Origin: Microcella humidisoli
GTDB taxonomy: Bacteria; Actinomycetota; Actinomycetes; Actinomycetales; Microbacteriaceae
DNA: 64,000 bases
Direction: 5' to 3'
Assembly (NCBI RefSeq): GCF_024362325.1
Contig: NZ_CP101497.1
Span: 2,108,001 to 2,172,000 of the forward strand
The first letter of the stretch is position 1. Each line of letters opens with the position of its first letter. Below the pieces are notes generated by a model. The model was not told the origin of the DNA. It saw nothing but the letters and a program-made list of their open reading frames with translations, and did not search any database. Positions 1 through 7,238 of the stretch are shown here, one piece after another. The position numbers and the translations under genes are program-made.

Positions 1-442
1 GCTCGTCGAGTTCGCGCTCATCGTGGCGATCGCCGGCGCGCTCAAGAAGGGCCTGCTGACGAAGCTCATCATCGCCGACATCGTCATGATCGTCACCGGC
101 TACCTCGGTGAGATCGGCGTGCCGGGATCGATCGGCAACATCGTCTTCTTCGTCATCTCGTCGGCCGCGTGGCTCTACATCGTCTACGTCGTCTACACGC
201 TCAAGCTCGGTGCCGACGCGCCCGCTCACGTGCAGCGTGCCGTCTCGACGATGAAGTGGTTCGTCATCGCCGGCTGGGCGATCTACCCGATCGGCACCGC
301 GACGCAGGAGTTCCTCGAGCTCAGCGGCAGCGACGCGGCCCTCGCCATCGGCATCGCGGCGATCATCTACGTCATCGCCGACGTGCTCAACAAGGTGGGC
401 TTCGGCCTCATCGCGGTGCGTGCCGCCAAGCAGAGCAGCTAG
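1..442 (+). CDS. Microbial rhodopsin, C-terminal part (cut by window start)
   Basis: This is the C-terminal part (about 147 residues) of a retinal-binding, light-driven ion pump of the proteorhodopsin/xanthorhodopsin/actinorhodopsin type, an integral membrane protein. The frame is open from base 2 and the 5' part lies outside the window. The first readable residues, LVEF, match the end of helix C, so the Glu corresponds to the cytoplasmic proton donor (E108 of proteorhodopsin). Helices D to G follow. WAIYPIG is the helix F signature, and IADVLNKVGFG in helix G holds the Schiff-base Lys with the conserved Asp four residues before it (K231 and D227 equivalents). The helix C proton acceptor is not visible, so pumping is inferred from the donor Glu and the overall family match. 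No carotenoid or retinal synthesis gene follows. Confidence 0.9.
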   Translation, partial: LVEFALIVAIAGALKKGLLTKLIIADIVMIVTGYLGEIGVPGSIGNIVFFVISSAAWLYIVYVVYTLKLGADAPAHVQRAVSTMKWFVIAGWAIYPIGTATQEFLELSGSDAALAIGIAAIIYVIADVLNKVGFGLIAVRAAKQSS

Positions 443-649
443 CACCAGCGTTCTCGACCCGGCGCGGTCGTGCCCCCTCGCGGGCGCGGCCGCGCCGCGG
501 TCGTTTCGGCAGCCGCTGCGCACCAGCGCCCGTGACACGGCCCGATAACGATCGCGCGCCGCAGCGTGATTGAGCGGCGCTCACGCAGTACGCTCGCCCC
601 ACACACCCTCGCCCGCGCCAGCGGTCGCCCCAGAGAGAAGACCCCGCCC

Positions 650-1648
650 GTGAACGACCCCGCGACCCGCAGCGCTGAGGCTCGTGCAGCCAGCGCGGGC
701 GACACGGCGCTCGTGACGGCACCCGTCGCGGTACCGCGCCGAATCGGCACGAGCGACCTGCGGGTCTTTCCGATCGCCCTCAGCGGCACCGTCTTCGGAT
801 GGACGGCCGATGGTCCGACCACGACGCGCATCCTCGACCGATTCGTCGAGCTCGACGGCACCTTCATCGACACCGCCGACTCGTACGCCGGTGGGCGCAG
901 CGAGATCATGATCGGCAACTGGATGCGCGAGCGGCGCAATCGCGACGCCGTGACGATCGCGACCAAGGTCGGCAAGAGTCCCGATCACCCGGGGCTCTCG
1001 GCCCCCGCCGTGCGCGCCTCGGTCGAGGCCTCGATGCGACGGCTGCGTGTCGATCACATCGACGTGCTCTTCCTGCACATCGATGACACGACGGTCTCGT
1101 TCGACGAGACCCTGCTCGCGGTCGACGAGCTCATCCGCGCGGGTCACGTTCGGTACTTCGGCGGCAGCGACCACACGGGCGATCGTCTGCTCGAGGCGCG
1201 CATCGCCTCGGGCCAGCTCGGGGTCGCCCACATGGTGGCCCTGCAGAAGCACTACAACCTCGTGCACCGCGACGAGTACGAGGGTGATCTTGCGCGCGTC
1301 GCCGGGCAGCTCGACCTCGGCGTGCTGCCGCGGTTCGCGCTCGCGGCGGGGTTCCTCACGGGCAAGTACCGCTCGCGTGCCGATCTCGAGCGCGAGCGCC
1401 GCGGCGCCGAGGCCTCGCGCTACCTGAACCGGCGCGGGCTGCGCATCGTCGGTGCGCTCGACCGGGTCGCGGAGGAGACGGGCACGAGCGTCGCGACGGT
1501 CGCGCTCTCCTGGTTGCTGAGTCGACCGCGGGTGATCGCCCCGGTGGTCTCGGTGAGCAACCCTGATCAGCTCGAGGCGATCATGGCCGCGCCGCGCACG
1601 GCGCTCTCGCGGCACCAGCTCACCGAGCTCGACCGCGTCAGCGAGTGA
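650..1648 (+). CDS. Aldo/keto reductase family protein
   Basis: This is a 332-residue NADPH-dependent aldo/keto reductase, a soluble TIM-barrel oxidoreductase whose substrate cannot be deduced. The catalytic tetrad is visible as D74 and Y79 (IDTADSYAGG), K106 (IATKVGK) and H143 (LFLHIDD). The C-terminal segment with SVATVALSWLLSRP and SVSNPDQL is the usual NADP phosphate-binding end of the family. I chose the GTG at 650 because the purine-rich AGAGAGAAG at 632-640 lies at ribosome-binding distance. An earlier in-frame GTG at 566 would add an unconserved Arg-rich stretch. It follows the rhodopsin gene by about 200 bases, with no sign that the two are co-transcribed. Confidence 0.88.
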   Translation: MNDPATRSAEARAASAGDTALVTAPVAVPRRIGTSDLRVFPIALSGTVFGWTADGPTTTRILDRFVELDGTFIDTADSYAGGRSEIMIGNWMRERRNRDAVTIATKVGKSPDHPGLSAPAVRASVEASMRRLRVDHIDVLFLHIDDTTVSFDETLLAVDELIRAGHVRYFGGSDHTGDRLLEARIASGQLGVAHMVALQKHYNLVHRDEYEGDLARVAGQLDLGVLPRFALAAGFLTGKYRSRADLERERRGAEASRYLNRRGLRIVGALDRVAEETGTSVATVALSWLLSRPRVIAPVVSVSNPDQLEAIMAAPRTALSRHQLTELDRVSE

Positions 1649-1675
1649 CGCGCGACTGAGTCCCGTCGCGGCGGC

Positions 1676-2275
1676 TCAGGCGGCGATGGGCAGTTCGGCG
1701 AGCACGCGCTCGACGGTGCGGCGGAACGCCACCGAGGCGCCCACCGGGTCGCCGACGTGGCCCCACGACAGCGCTCCGACGTAGGCCACCATGAGCTGGT
1801 CGGCGGCCTCGCCCGGCAGGGGGTGCCCGACATGGTGCAGCAGGTCGGTGATGCGGCTCGCGATGGCCTCGTGGTGCTCGGCGATGATCGAGCGCACGGC
1901 GTCGCGCTGGTCGGGAAACTCCGCGGCGGCCTTGATGAACAGCGAGCCCTGGAACGTCTCGGCGTGCAGAACGGCGTGCACGGCATCGGCGATGGCGAGC
2001 AGGGCCGCGTGCGGCGACTCCTGCGTCCGGATGAGCTGGTCGAGCTGGGCGAGCTCGTGCTCGGAGGCGGTCGTCAGGTAGTCGCGGATGAGGCGCTCCT
2101 TCGATCCGAAGTGCTTGTAGAAGGTCGCTTTGGTGACCGACGACTGCTGGATCAGCCGATCGACGCCGACTGCCCGGATTCCCTCGCTCGAGAAGAGCTG
2201 GGTCGCGGCTTCGAGAATGCGCAGCTTCGCGGGCGGCATGCGGCGACGCGTATCGACGGGGGGTGCAACCGGCAC
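1676..2275 (-). CDS. TetR/AcrR family transcriptional regulator
   Basis: This is a 199-residue one-component repressor of the TetR family. The N-terminal helix-turn-helix is clear (KLRILEAATQLF, then SVTKATFYKHFGSKERLI), where the last stretch is the family's recognition helix signature. The C-terminal two thirds are the variable ligand-binding and dimerisation domain, so the inducer is unknown. The GTG at 2275 is chosen because its mRNA has AGGAG five bases upstream; an internal ATG at 2239 is the alternative. The upstream region holds a perfect palindrome over the likely promoter, so autorepression and control of the divergent phosphatase gene are likely. Confidence 0.9.
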   Translation of the reverse strand: MPVAPPVDTRRRMPPAKLRILEAATQLFSSEGIRAVGVDRLIQQSSVTKATFYKHFGSKERLIRDYLTTASEHELAQLDQLIRTQESPHAALLAIADAVHAVLHAETFQGSLFIKAAAEFPDQRDAVRSIIAEHHEAIASRITDLLHHVGHPLPGEAADQLMVAYVGALSWGHVGDPVGASVAFRRTVERVLAELPIAA

Positions 2276-2340
2276 TGCTGCTCCTGCTCGATGCGGTGCT
2301 CGGCGGTCGTCGGGCGACGTGCTCTGCATCCGGTGGGGCC

Positions 2341-2346
2341 ACTCTA
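2341..2346 (-). promoter_or_regulatory. Candidate -10 of the tetR promoter
   Basis: On the minus strand this reads TAGAGT. It lies about 66 bases before the GTG start of the TetR gene and directly downstream of the palindromic operator, which would cover the -35 region. Confidence 0.4.
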
Positions 2347-2351
2347 CCAGG

Positions 2352-2385
2352 GGACAGACAGCCCTGTCTGTCCTTCCGTCTGTCC
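2352..2385. promoter_or_regulatory. TetR-type operator: perfect 10-bp inverted repeat plus third half-site
   Basis: GGACAGACAG (2352-2361) and CTGTCTGTCC (2364-2373) are perfect inverted repeats separated by 2 bp. A further half-site GTCTGTCC lies at 2378-2385. The site is between the tetR gene and the divergent histidine phosphatase gene and overlaps the presumed tetR -35. Palindromes of this geometry are the usual TetR-family targets; binding by the neighbouring regulator is inferred. Confidence 0.75.
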
Positions 2386-2449
2386 CCCATCCGGGGCGCG
2401 TCGTCCCCATGGCCTAGGCTCATGCGGGTCGAGCAAGGGGAGTGGTGTC

Positions 2450-3052
2450 GTGTCGCGGTACGTCTATCTCGTCCGTCATGGCGAGCAGCAGGATGCGGAG
2501 CACGGCCTCCCCGATGGCCCGTTGAGCGGCCGTGGTCAGCGGCAAGCCCGCGCCATCGCCGAGCGCCTGAGCGGGGTGCCCTTCGCGAGCGTGCACACCT
2601 CGCCGCTGCAGCGCGCCGTCGAGACCGCCCGCCTCATGACCGAGCGCATGCCGGCCGTCGAGCCCGAGCTGTCGGCCCTGCTCATGGACTGCATCCCCGC
2701 CGGCCCCTCGCCCGAGATGCCGCACGCGTTCGAGCCGTTCTTCGGGGGCATCACTCCCGAGGAGATCTCGGCGGGGGAGGCGCAGATGGCCGACGCCACG
2801 GCCGAATGGCTCTCGCCGTCGCGCGACGACCGCCACGACCTGCTCATCACGCACAACTTCGTGATCGCCTGGTTCGTGCGCGAAGTGTTCGGGGCGCCGG
2901 CATGGCGATGGATGGGCGTCAATCAGGCCAATTGCGGGCTGACCATCATCCGCGTGCGCACGGCGAAGCCACCCGTGCTCGTCACCCACAACGACCTCGG
3001 GCATCTGCCGGCCGAGCTGCGCACGGGGCTCCCGGTCGACCAGCCCTTCTAG
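2450..3052 (+). CDS. Histidine phosphatase family protein (phosphoglycerate mutase-like)
   Basis: This is a 200-residue member of the histidine phosphatase superfamily. The phospho-acceptor motif VRHGE is at the N terminus (H10) and the second catalytic His is in LITHNFVIAW (H135). HTSPLQRAVETA is the usual third signature. Such proteins hydrolyse small phosphomonoesters; the substrate is not predictable. GTG at 2450 is preceded by AAGGGGAG at ribosome-binding distance. The gene is divergent from tetR across the operator, so it may belong to that regulon. Its TAG overlaps the stop of the convergent oxygenase gene within one CTAG. Confidence 0.88.
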   Translation: MSRYVYLVRHGEQQDAEHGLPDGPLSGRGQRQARAIAERLSGVPFASVHTSPLQRAVETARLMTERMPAVEPELSALLMDCIPAGPSPEMPHAFEPFFGGITPEEISAGEAQMADATAEWLSPSRDDRHDLLITHNFVIAWFVREVFGAPAWRWMGVNQANCGLTIIRVRTAKPPVLVTHNDLGHLPAELRTGLPVDQPF

Positions 3053-3957
3053 ACGGAGGGCTGCCGGTCGGTCGCGAGTCGCTCGAGCCGACGGCGCGTG
3101 AAGTGCAGGCTCGATGATTCCGAGCCCAGCAGCAGGCGCATCCATCGCAGGGCCAGCCCGGTGAGGGCGATGGCGGGCCACCGCGGGCGTCGAAGCCCGA
3201 GCAGCTCGCGGTACTGGTCGGGCAGCGAGGCGACGGCTCCCGCGAACAGCACGCGATAGGCCGGGCCCACTCCGCGCCCCAGGGGAGGGCGGCGCAGCCA
3301 GCGCACGGCCTCGTCGACGCGGGCATCGCGCCGCAGCACGGGCAGGTACGAGGCGATCGCCGCGTCGAGCTCGGCGCGGCTGCGCGGCGGATCGACCATG
3401 CCCATGAGCTCGCCCGCCGTCGCCCACTCGCGCACGTACTGGTCGGAGCCTCCCGGCACGGGCCCGCCCCACGTCTCGTGACTGCCGATGAACGCGTCGG
3501 CGAAGACGCAGTGCACCCAGCCGACGAGATCGGCATCGCCCGCGGTGTACGGCCGCATGGTGCCGTCTGCGTCGGCGTAGTCGCCCCGCACGCTGTCGTG
3601 CAAGCGCGCCACCCAGGCGCATCCGGCGGCCGCCTGGGCGCGGTCGGCGAAGGTCGTGGTGAGCACCCAGCGCACGGTGCCCGAGAGCCGGCCGAGCGGG
3701 TCCTCCCGATAGCGCGAGTGGTCGTGCACGCCGGCCATGGCGCCGGGGTGCAGCGTCTGCATGAGCAGCGCCCGGATGCCCGCCACGACCGTCGGGATCC
3801 CGCTGTGCACCTCCCACACCGCGGAGCCCGGCCCGAAGTACCCCTCGTCGTCGCCCGTCTCGAGCGCGCGCACCCACGCGGGGGTGCCGTCAGGGTCGCC
3901 CGAGAACATCACGAGGATCCGCGCCCGGGCGCGCGAGAGAAGGGCGGGTCGCTGCAT
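3049..3957 (-). CDS. Oxygenase MpaB family protein (DUF2236)
   Basis: This is a protein of about 302 residues of the MpaB/rubber-oxygenase (DUF2236) family, whose characterised members are b-type heme oxygenases. The hallmark segments are present: FGPGSAVWEVH near the N terminus, QTLHPGAMAGVHDHSRY with candidate heme-axial and polar residues, and GWVHCVFADAF in the middle. The substrate is unknown. ATG at 3957 is chosen; an in-frame GTG at 3975 would add six residues. The gene ends inside the same CTAG as the convergent phosphatase gene. It is transcribed away from the sulfur operon, whose operator begins about 60 bases from this start. Confidence 0.85.
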   Translation of the reverse strand: MQRPALLSRARARILVMFSGDPDGTPAWVRALETGDDEGYFGPGSAVWEVHSGIPTVVAGIRALLMQTLHPGAMAGVHDHSRYREDPLGRLSGTVRWVLTTTFADRAQAAAGCAWVARLHDSVRGDYADADGTMRPYTAGDADLVGWVHCVFADAFIGSHETWGGPVPGGSDQYVREWATAGELMGMVDPPRSRAELDAAIASYLPVLRRDARVDEAVRWLRRPPLGRGVGPAYRVLFAGAVASLPDQYRELLGLRRPRWPAIALTGLALRWMRLLLGSESSSLHFTRRRLERLATDRQPSV

Positions 3958-4019
3958 GATGCGACTGTCGCACACGGCGCTGTGCGCGATTCGGGAGACC
4001 GCTGGGAGCGGTCGCCCAA

Positions 4020-4040
4020 ATACCCCAGGGGGTATACAAT
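4020..4040 (+). promoter_or_regulatory. CsoR/CstR-type operator overlapping the promoter of the sulfur operon
   Basis: ATACCCC (4020-4026) and GGGGTAT (4029-4035) form a perfect 7-bp inverted repeat with a 2-bp centre, matching the classical CsoR-family site (TACCCC-NN-GGGGTA). A -10 hexamer TACAAT (4035-4040) overlaps its right arm, and the ATG follows six bases later, suggesting a leaderless transcript repressed by steric blockage. The likely ligand is the CstR-like protein encoded as the last gene of this operon. Confidence 0.88.
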
Positions 4041-4046
4041 GAGGGC

Positions 4047-5696
4047 ATGACCTCCCCTCGAACCTTCGTCATCGTCGGCGGTGTCGCTGGCGGCATGTCG
4101 GCGGCCACGCGCCTGCGCCGCCTCGACGAGCGCGCCCGCATCATCGTGCTCGAGCGCGGCGAGCACGTCTCGTTCGCCAACTGCGGCCTGCCCTATCACG
4201 TGGGCGGCGTCATCGCCGATCGCGAGTCGCTCATCCTGCAGACTCCGGCATCGCTCGGTGCCCGATTCGCCCTCGACGTGCGCGTGCGCACCGAGGCGGT
4301 CGCGATCGATCGGGATGCCCGCACCGTGCTCGCGCGCGACCTCACGACGGGCGCCGAGCAGTCGATCGGGTACGACGCCCTCATCCTCAGCCCCGGCGCG
4401 GCACCCGTGCGCCCTGATATCCCCGGGGTTGACCTCGGCCTCGTGCTGCGCGACATCGCCGACATGGATCGCATCATCGCAGCGGCTCAGCACGCGCGCC
4501 GTGCGGTCATCGCGGGGGCGGGCTTCATCGGCCTCGAACTCGCCGAGAACCTGCGCCACCGCGGCCTCGACGTCGCGGTCGTGCAATCGATGCCGCACGT
4601 GCTGCGTCCCTTCGACGTCGAGATGGCGCACATCGTGGCGCAGCGCCTGCGCGCGAACGGCGTCGAGCTGCACCTGGGCACGACCCTGACCGGCATCGCG
4701 AACGATCACGTCGTGCTCGACGGCGGTGCCGCGACCCTTCCGGCCGACCTCGTCGTGCTCTCGGTCGGGGTGCGCCCCGAGAGCGGCCTCGCCCGCCATG
4801 CGGGCCTCGAGCTCGACGCGAGCGGCTCCATCGTCGTCGACGACGAGCAGCGCACCTCCGACCCCGCGATCTTCGCCGTCGGCGACGCCGTCGTGAAGCA
4901 CCGCTTCGACGGCGACCCCTCGCCGGTCTGGCTCGCGGGCCTCGCGAACCGGCATGGGCGGCTCGCGGCCGATGTCATCGCCGGTCGTCCGCATGCCGCC
5001 GTGCCCGCACTCGGCACCGCGGTCATCGGCGTGTTCGGCCTGACCGCCGCGGCCGTCGGCCGCACCGAGCGGGAGCTGCGCGAGGAGGGGCGGGCGATCC
5101 GCGTCATCCACACGCACCCCACGAACCACGCCGGCTACTACCCGGGTGCCGAGCAGCTCGCCCTCAAGCTCGTGGTCGACGCCGATACCGACGCCATCCT
5201 CGGCGCCCAAGCCATCGGGGGCGGCGCCGAGAAGCGCATCGACGTCATCGCCACGGCGATGGCCGGTGGTATTCCGGCCCGGGGTCTCGCCGACCTCGAG
5301 CTCGCGTACGCGCCCCAGTTCGGCTCGGCGAAAGACCCCGTCAACATGCTCGGCTACGTCGATGACAATCTCATCGAGGGGGAGCTGACAGTGCAGTGGC
5401 ACGAGGTCGCCGGCAAGCAGGCCGAGGGGTGGCGACTGATCGACGTGCGCACGCCGGGCGAGAACGCTCTCGGCGCGATCCCCGGCAGCGAGCTCATCAC
5501 GCTCGACGAGCTGCGCGACCACGCAGAACGGCTGCGCGGCGAACGCGTCATCGTCACCTGCAAGGTGGGCCAGCGCGGGCACACCGCCGCGGCGCTCCTG
5601 CGGCAGTACGGTGTGACGGTGGCCAATCTCGACGGCGGCTACACGACGTGGTGGGCCGGAACCGCGGCCCTCGCGCCGACCCTCGTCGCCGCGTGA
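4047..5696 (+). CDS. FAD-dependent CoA-disulfide reductase fused to a rhodanese domain
   Basis: This is a 549-residue flavoprotein of the CoA-disulfide reductase/persulfide reductase (CoADR-RHD) type. The N-terminal FAD site is IVGGVAGG, the single redox Cys is C46 in SFANCGLPY, a second nucleotide-binding motif GAGFIGLELAE lies near residue 155, and a pyridine nucleotide-disulfide oxidoreductase dimerisation domain follows. The last 90 residues are a rhodanese domain with active-site C505 in the loop CKVGQRG. Family members reduce CoA disulfide, CoA persulfide or polysulfide with NAD(P)H. It is first in a three-gene operon with a free rhodanese and a CsoR/CstR-type regulator, which points to sulfane-sulfur handling. 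Confidence 0.92.
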   Translation: MTSPRTFVIVGGVAGGMSAATRLRRLDERARIIVLERGEHVSFANCGLPYHVGGVIADRESLILQTPASLGARFALDVRVRTEAVAIDRDARTVLARDLTTGAEQSIGYDALILSPGAAPVRPDIPGVDLGLVLRDIADMDRIIAAAQHARRAVIAGAGFIGLELAENLRHRGLDVAVVQSMPHVLRPFDVEMAHIVAQRLRANGVELHLGTTLTGIANDHVVLDGGAATLPADLVVLSVGVRPESGLARHAGLELDASGSIVVDDEQRTSDPAIFAVGDAVVKHRFDGDPSPVWLAGLANRHGRLAADVIAGRPHAAVPALGTAVIGVFGLTAAAVGRTERELREEGRAIRVIHTHPTNHAGYYPGAEQLALKLVVDADTDAILGAQAIGGGAEKRIDVIATAMAGGIPARGLADLELAYAPQFGSAKDPVNMLGYVDDNLIEGELTVQWHEVAGKQAEGWRLIDVRTPGENALGAIPGSELITLDELRDHAERLRGERVIVTCKVGQRGHTAAALLRQYGVTVANLDGGYTTWWAGTAALAPTLVAA

Positions 5697-5728
5697 CCAC
5701 CCGCACCACCCGATCCGAAGGAGTCCCC

Positions 5729-6046
5729 ATGGCTGACGAGATCACCGTCGACCAGCTCGTGCTCGAGCGCGAGCGCGGTGCGACCGTCATCGACGTGCGC
5801 GAGGTCGACGAGTACATCGCCGCCCACGTTCCCGGTGTGCGTCTCGTCCCCCTCGGCACGATCCCCGATGCGCTGGATGCCCTGCCGCGCGATGAGACCG
5901 TCTACATCATCTGCCACTCCGGGGCACGCAGCCTGCGCGCCGCCGACTTCCTCAACGCCCAGGGCTTCGACGCCGTCTCGGTGGCGGGCGGCACCTCGGC
6001 GTGGGTGCAGCGCGGCCTCGATTACGCGACAGGAGACGACCGATGA
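5729..6046 (+). CDS. Single-domain rhodanese sulfurtransferase
   Basis: This is a 105-residue rhodanese domain with IDVREVDEY near the N terminus and the active-site loop CHSGARS carrying the persulfide-forming C62. It transfers sulfane sulfur between thiols. The ATG at 5729 is preceded by AAGGAG at 5718-5723. The gene lies 32 bases after the CoA-disulfide reductase gene, and its TGA overlaps the ATG of the regulator gene. It probably works with the fused rhodanese in moving persulfide sulfur in the cytoplasm. Confidence 0.92.
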   Translation: MADEITVDQLVLERERGATVIDVREVDEYIAAHVPGVRLVPLGTIPDALDALPRDETVYIICHSGARSLRAADFLNAQGFDAVSVAGGTSAWVQRGLDYATGDDR

Positions 6047-6312
6047 CGACGATTCCCGCCGACGAGGCCAAGAAAATCGCGAACCGGCTGCGCCGTGCTC
6101 AGGGGCAGCTCGGCGCGGTGCTCACGATGATCGAGGACGGCCGGGACTGCCGTGACATCGTCACGCAGTTGAGCGCAGCATCCAGCGCCATTGATCGCGC
6201 CGGATTCGCCATCATCGCCTCGGCGCTCAAGGAGTGCCTGCGCGACGGCGAGAACGGCGGCGACCCCGTCGAGGTCGCCGACCTCGAGAAGCTCTTCCTC
6301 AGCCTCGCCTGA
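6043..6312 (+). CDS. CsoR/RcnR-family regulator, CstR-like (persulfide-type)
   Basis: This is an 89-residue all-helical DNA-binding repressor of the CsoR/RcnR family (metal-sensitive regulator domain). NRLRRAQGQL is the conserved helix 1 signature. The two ligand cysteines are C36 and C65, at exactly the CsoR spacing, but the position of the copper-binding His (H61 in mycobacterial CsoR) is Ala. That combination is seen in CstR, which senses persulfides through its Cys pair and does not bind copper. The operon context of rhodanese and CoA-disulfide reductase supports a sulfur role. Its own operon carries a perfect CsoR-family operator at 4020-4035, so autoregulation is likely. Confidence 0.88.
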   Translation: MTTIPADEAKKIANRLRRAQGQLGAVLTMIEDGRDCRDIVTQLSAASSAIDRAGFAIIASALKECLRDGENGGDPVEVADLEKLFLSLA

Positions 6313-6350
6313 CGACGAACCCGACGAGCAGCGGTCTCACACCAGGGTGC

Positions 6351-6356
6351 TAGGCT
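6351..6356 (+). promoter_or_regulatory. -10 hexamer for a leaderless transcript
   Basis: TAGGCT ends six bases before the GTG at 6363, the spacing expected when transcription starts at the start codon. Confidence 0.5.
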
Positions 6357-6362
6357 CTGAAC

Positions 6363-6698
6363 GTGAGCAATGCACCGGTTGGGCAGGATGCATCGGCTCC
6401 GGAGTGGCAGCGGCTCTGCGCGATTCTCGGGTGGCTGATCTTCGTCATCGCTCTGTTGGTGGCACTGCAACTGGTTCTCACGGCCGTCGCCTGGGGCGTC
6501 GGCTCGGCGCTCGGCGCGGGAGCGGTGAGTATCGGCGAGGCCGCCGAGTGGTCGCGCGATGCGCGCATCACCCTCGTCGCGGCCATTCTGACGATCGTGC
6601 TCGGGTGGGTTGCGCGGCGGTGGGTTCTCGTCGCCTTCTCCGTGCTGCTCGCCGGGTTGGCCTTCGTCATGAGTGTCGGCCAGGTGACAACCGGCTGA
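6363..6698 (+). CDS. Hypothetical integral membrane protein
   Basis: This is a 111-residue protein I do not recognise. Three hydrophobic segments are visible, near residues 17-40 (LCAILGWLIFVIALLVALQL), 70-83 (TLVAAILTIVLGWV) and 86-105. A short acidic and polar loop containing AAEWSRDAR lies between the first two. There is no catalytic motif. The gene starts with GTG after a TAGGCT -10 hexamer and is convergent with the acetyltransferase gene. It lies 50 bases after the sulfur operon but has its own candidate promoter, so it is probably not part of that operon. Confidence 0.65.
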   Translation: MSNAPVGQDASAPEWQRLCAILGWLIFVIALLVALQLVLTAVAWGVGSALGAGAVSIGEAAEWSRDARITLVAAILTIVLGWVARRWVLVAFSVLLAGLAFVMSVGQVTTG

Positions 6699-6708
6699 CA
6701 GGACGCGG

Positions 6709-7194
6709 TCAGAGCACGCGGCCCAGCCAGGTCGTCGCGTTCGGGTTGTCGTTGTACGGCGCGATCGGCGCGAAGCCGAGGGAGCGGTACAGCGCTGACG
6801 CGGCGTCGAGGCTCTCGTTGGTGTCGAGCACGAGCTCAGCGGCGCCCAGCTCGCGGGCCCGTCGGCTGAGCTCGTCCATGAGCGCGCGCCCGTATCCCAA
6901 TCGGCGAGTGTGCGGCTGCACCCAGAGGTGCTTGACCTCGAAGCGCGGACCGAGCGCCCCGTCGGCGATGCGCCGCACCCCGCCGCAGCCCACATCGGCC
7001 GGCTCGCCCGAGAGGTTCTCGCCCTCGACGAGCAGGAACACGCCCGCGGGCGGCGTGAACTCGGTGTCGTCGGGCACGGTGCGGCGGTACGCGTCCGGCC
7101 CGGCAGGGAAGCCGTGCGCCCGCGCGGCGAAGTACTGGTCGAGCAGGATTCGAGCGGGCTCATCGCTCGGCAGGGCGGTGCGCCAGGTGACCAT
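6709..7194 (-). CDS. GNAT family N-acetyltransferase
   Basis: This is a 161-residue acyl-CoA N-acyltransferase. The central VKHLWVQPHTRRLGYGRALMDEL is the acetyl-CoA pyrophosphate-binding motif A (R/Q-x-x-G-x-G/A), preceded by the beta-strand VFLLVEG and followed by LVLDTNESLDAASALYRSLGF, the motif B region. The acceptor substrate is unknown. The ATG at 7194 is preceded on the minus strand by TAGGCT with a six-base spacer, so the mRNA is likely leaderless. The divergent gene is dapB. Confidence 0.86.
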   Translation of the reverse strand: MVTWRTALPSDEPARILLDQYFAARAHGFPAGPDAYRRTVPDDTEFTPPAGVFLLVEGENLSGEPADVGCGGVRRIADGALGPRFEVKHLWVQPHTRRLGYGRALMDELSRRARELGAAELVLDTNESLDAASALYRSLGFAPIAPYNDNPNATTWLGRVL

Positions 7195-7200
7195 GGGCTC

Positions 7201-7206
7201 AGCCTA
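7201..7206 (-). promoter_or_regulatory. -10 hexamer for the GNAT gene (leaderless type)
   Basis: On the minus strand this is TAGGCT, ending six bases before the ATG at 7194. Confidence 0.45.
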
Positions 7207-7225
7207 GGCGAGGGCTCGCCCGCCG

Positions 7226-7231
7226 TAGACT
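7226..7231 (+). promoter_or_regulatory. -10 hexamer for dapB (leaderless type)
   Basis: TAGACT ends seven bases before the dapB ATG at 7239. Confidence 0.5.
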
Positions 7232-7238
7232 GGGCGCC

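Noticed and set aside
1757..2449. N-terminal extension of the histidine phosphatase through the tetR region
   Set aside because: The frame is open only because of GC bias; the extension is antisense to tetR and the VRHGE motif, which is N-terminal in the family, comes right after the GTG at 2450.
4020..4040. Copper-responsive CsoR operon
   Set aside because: The regulator lacks the copper-binding His and no copper ATPase or chaperone gene is present; rhodanese neighbours favour a persulfide role.
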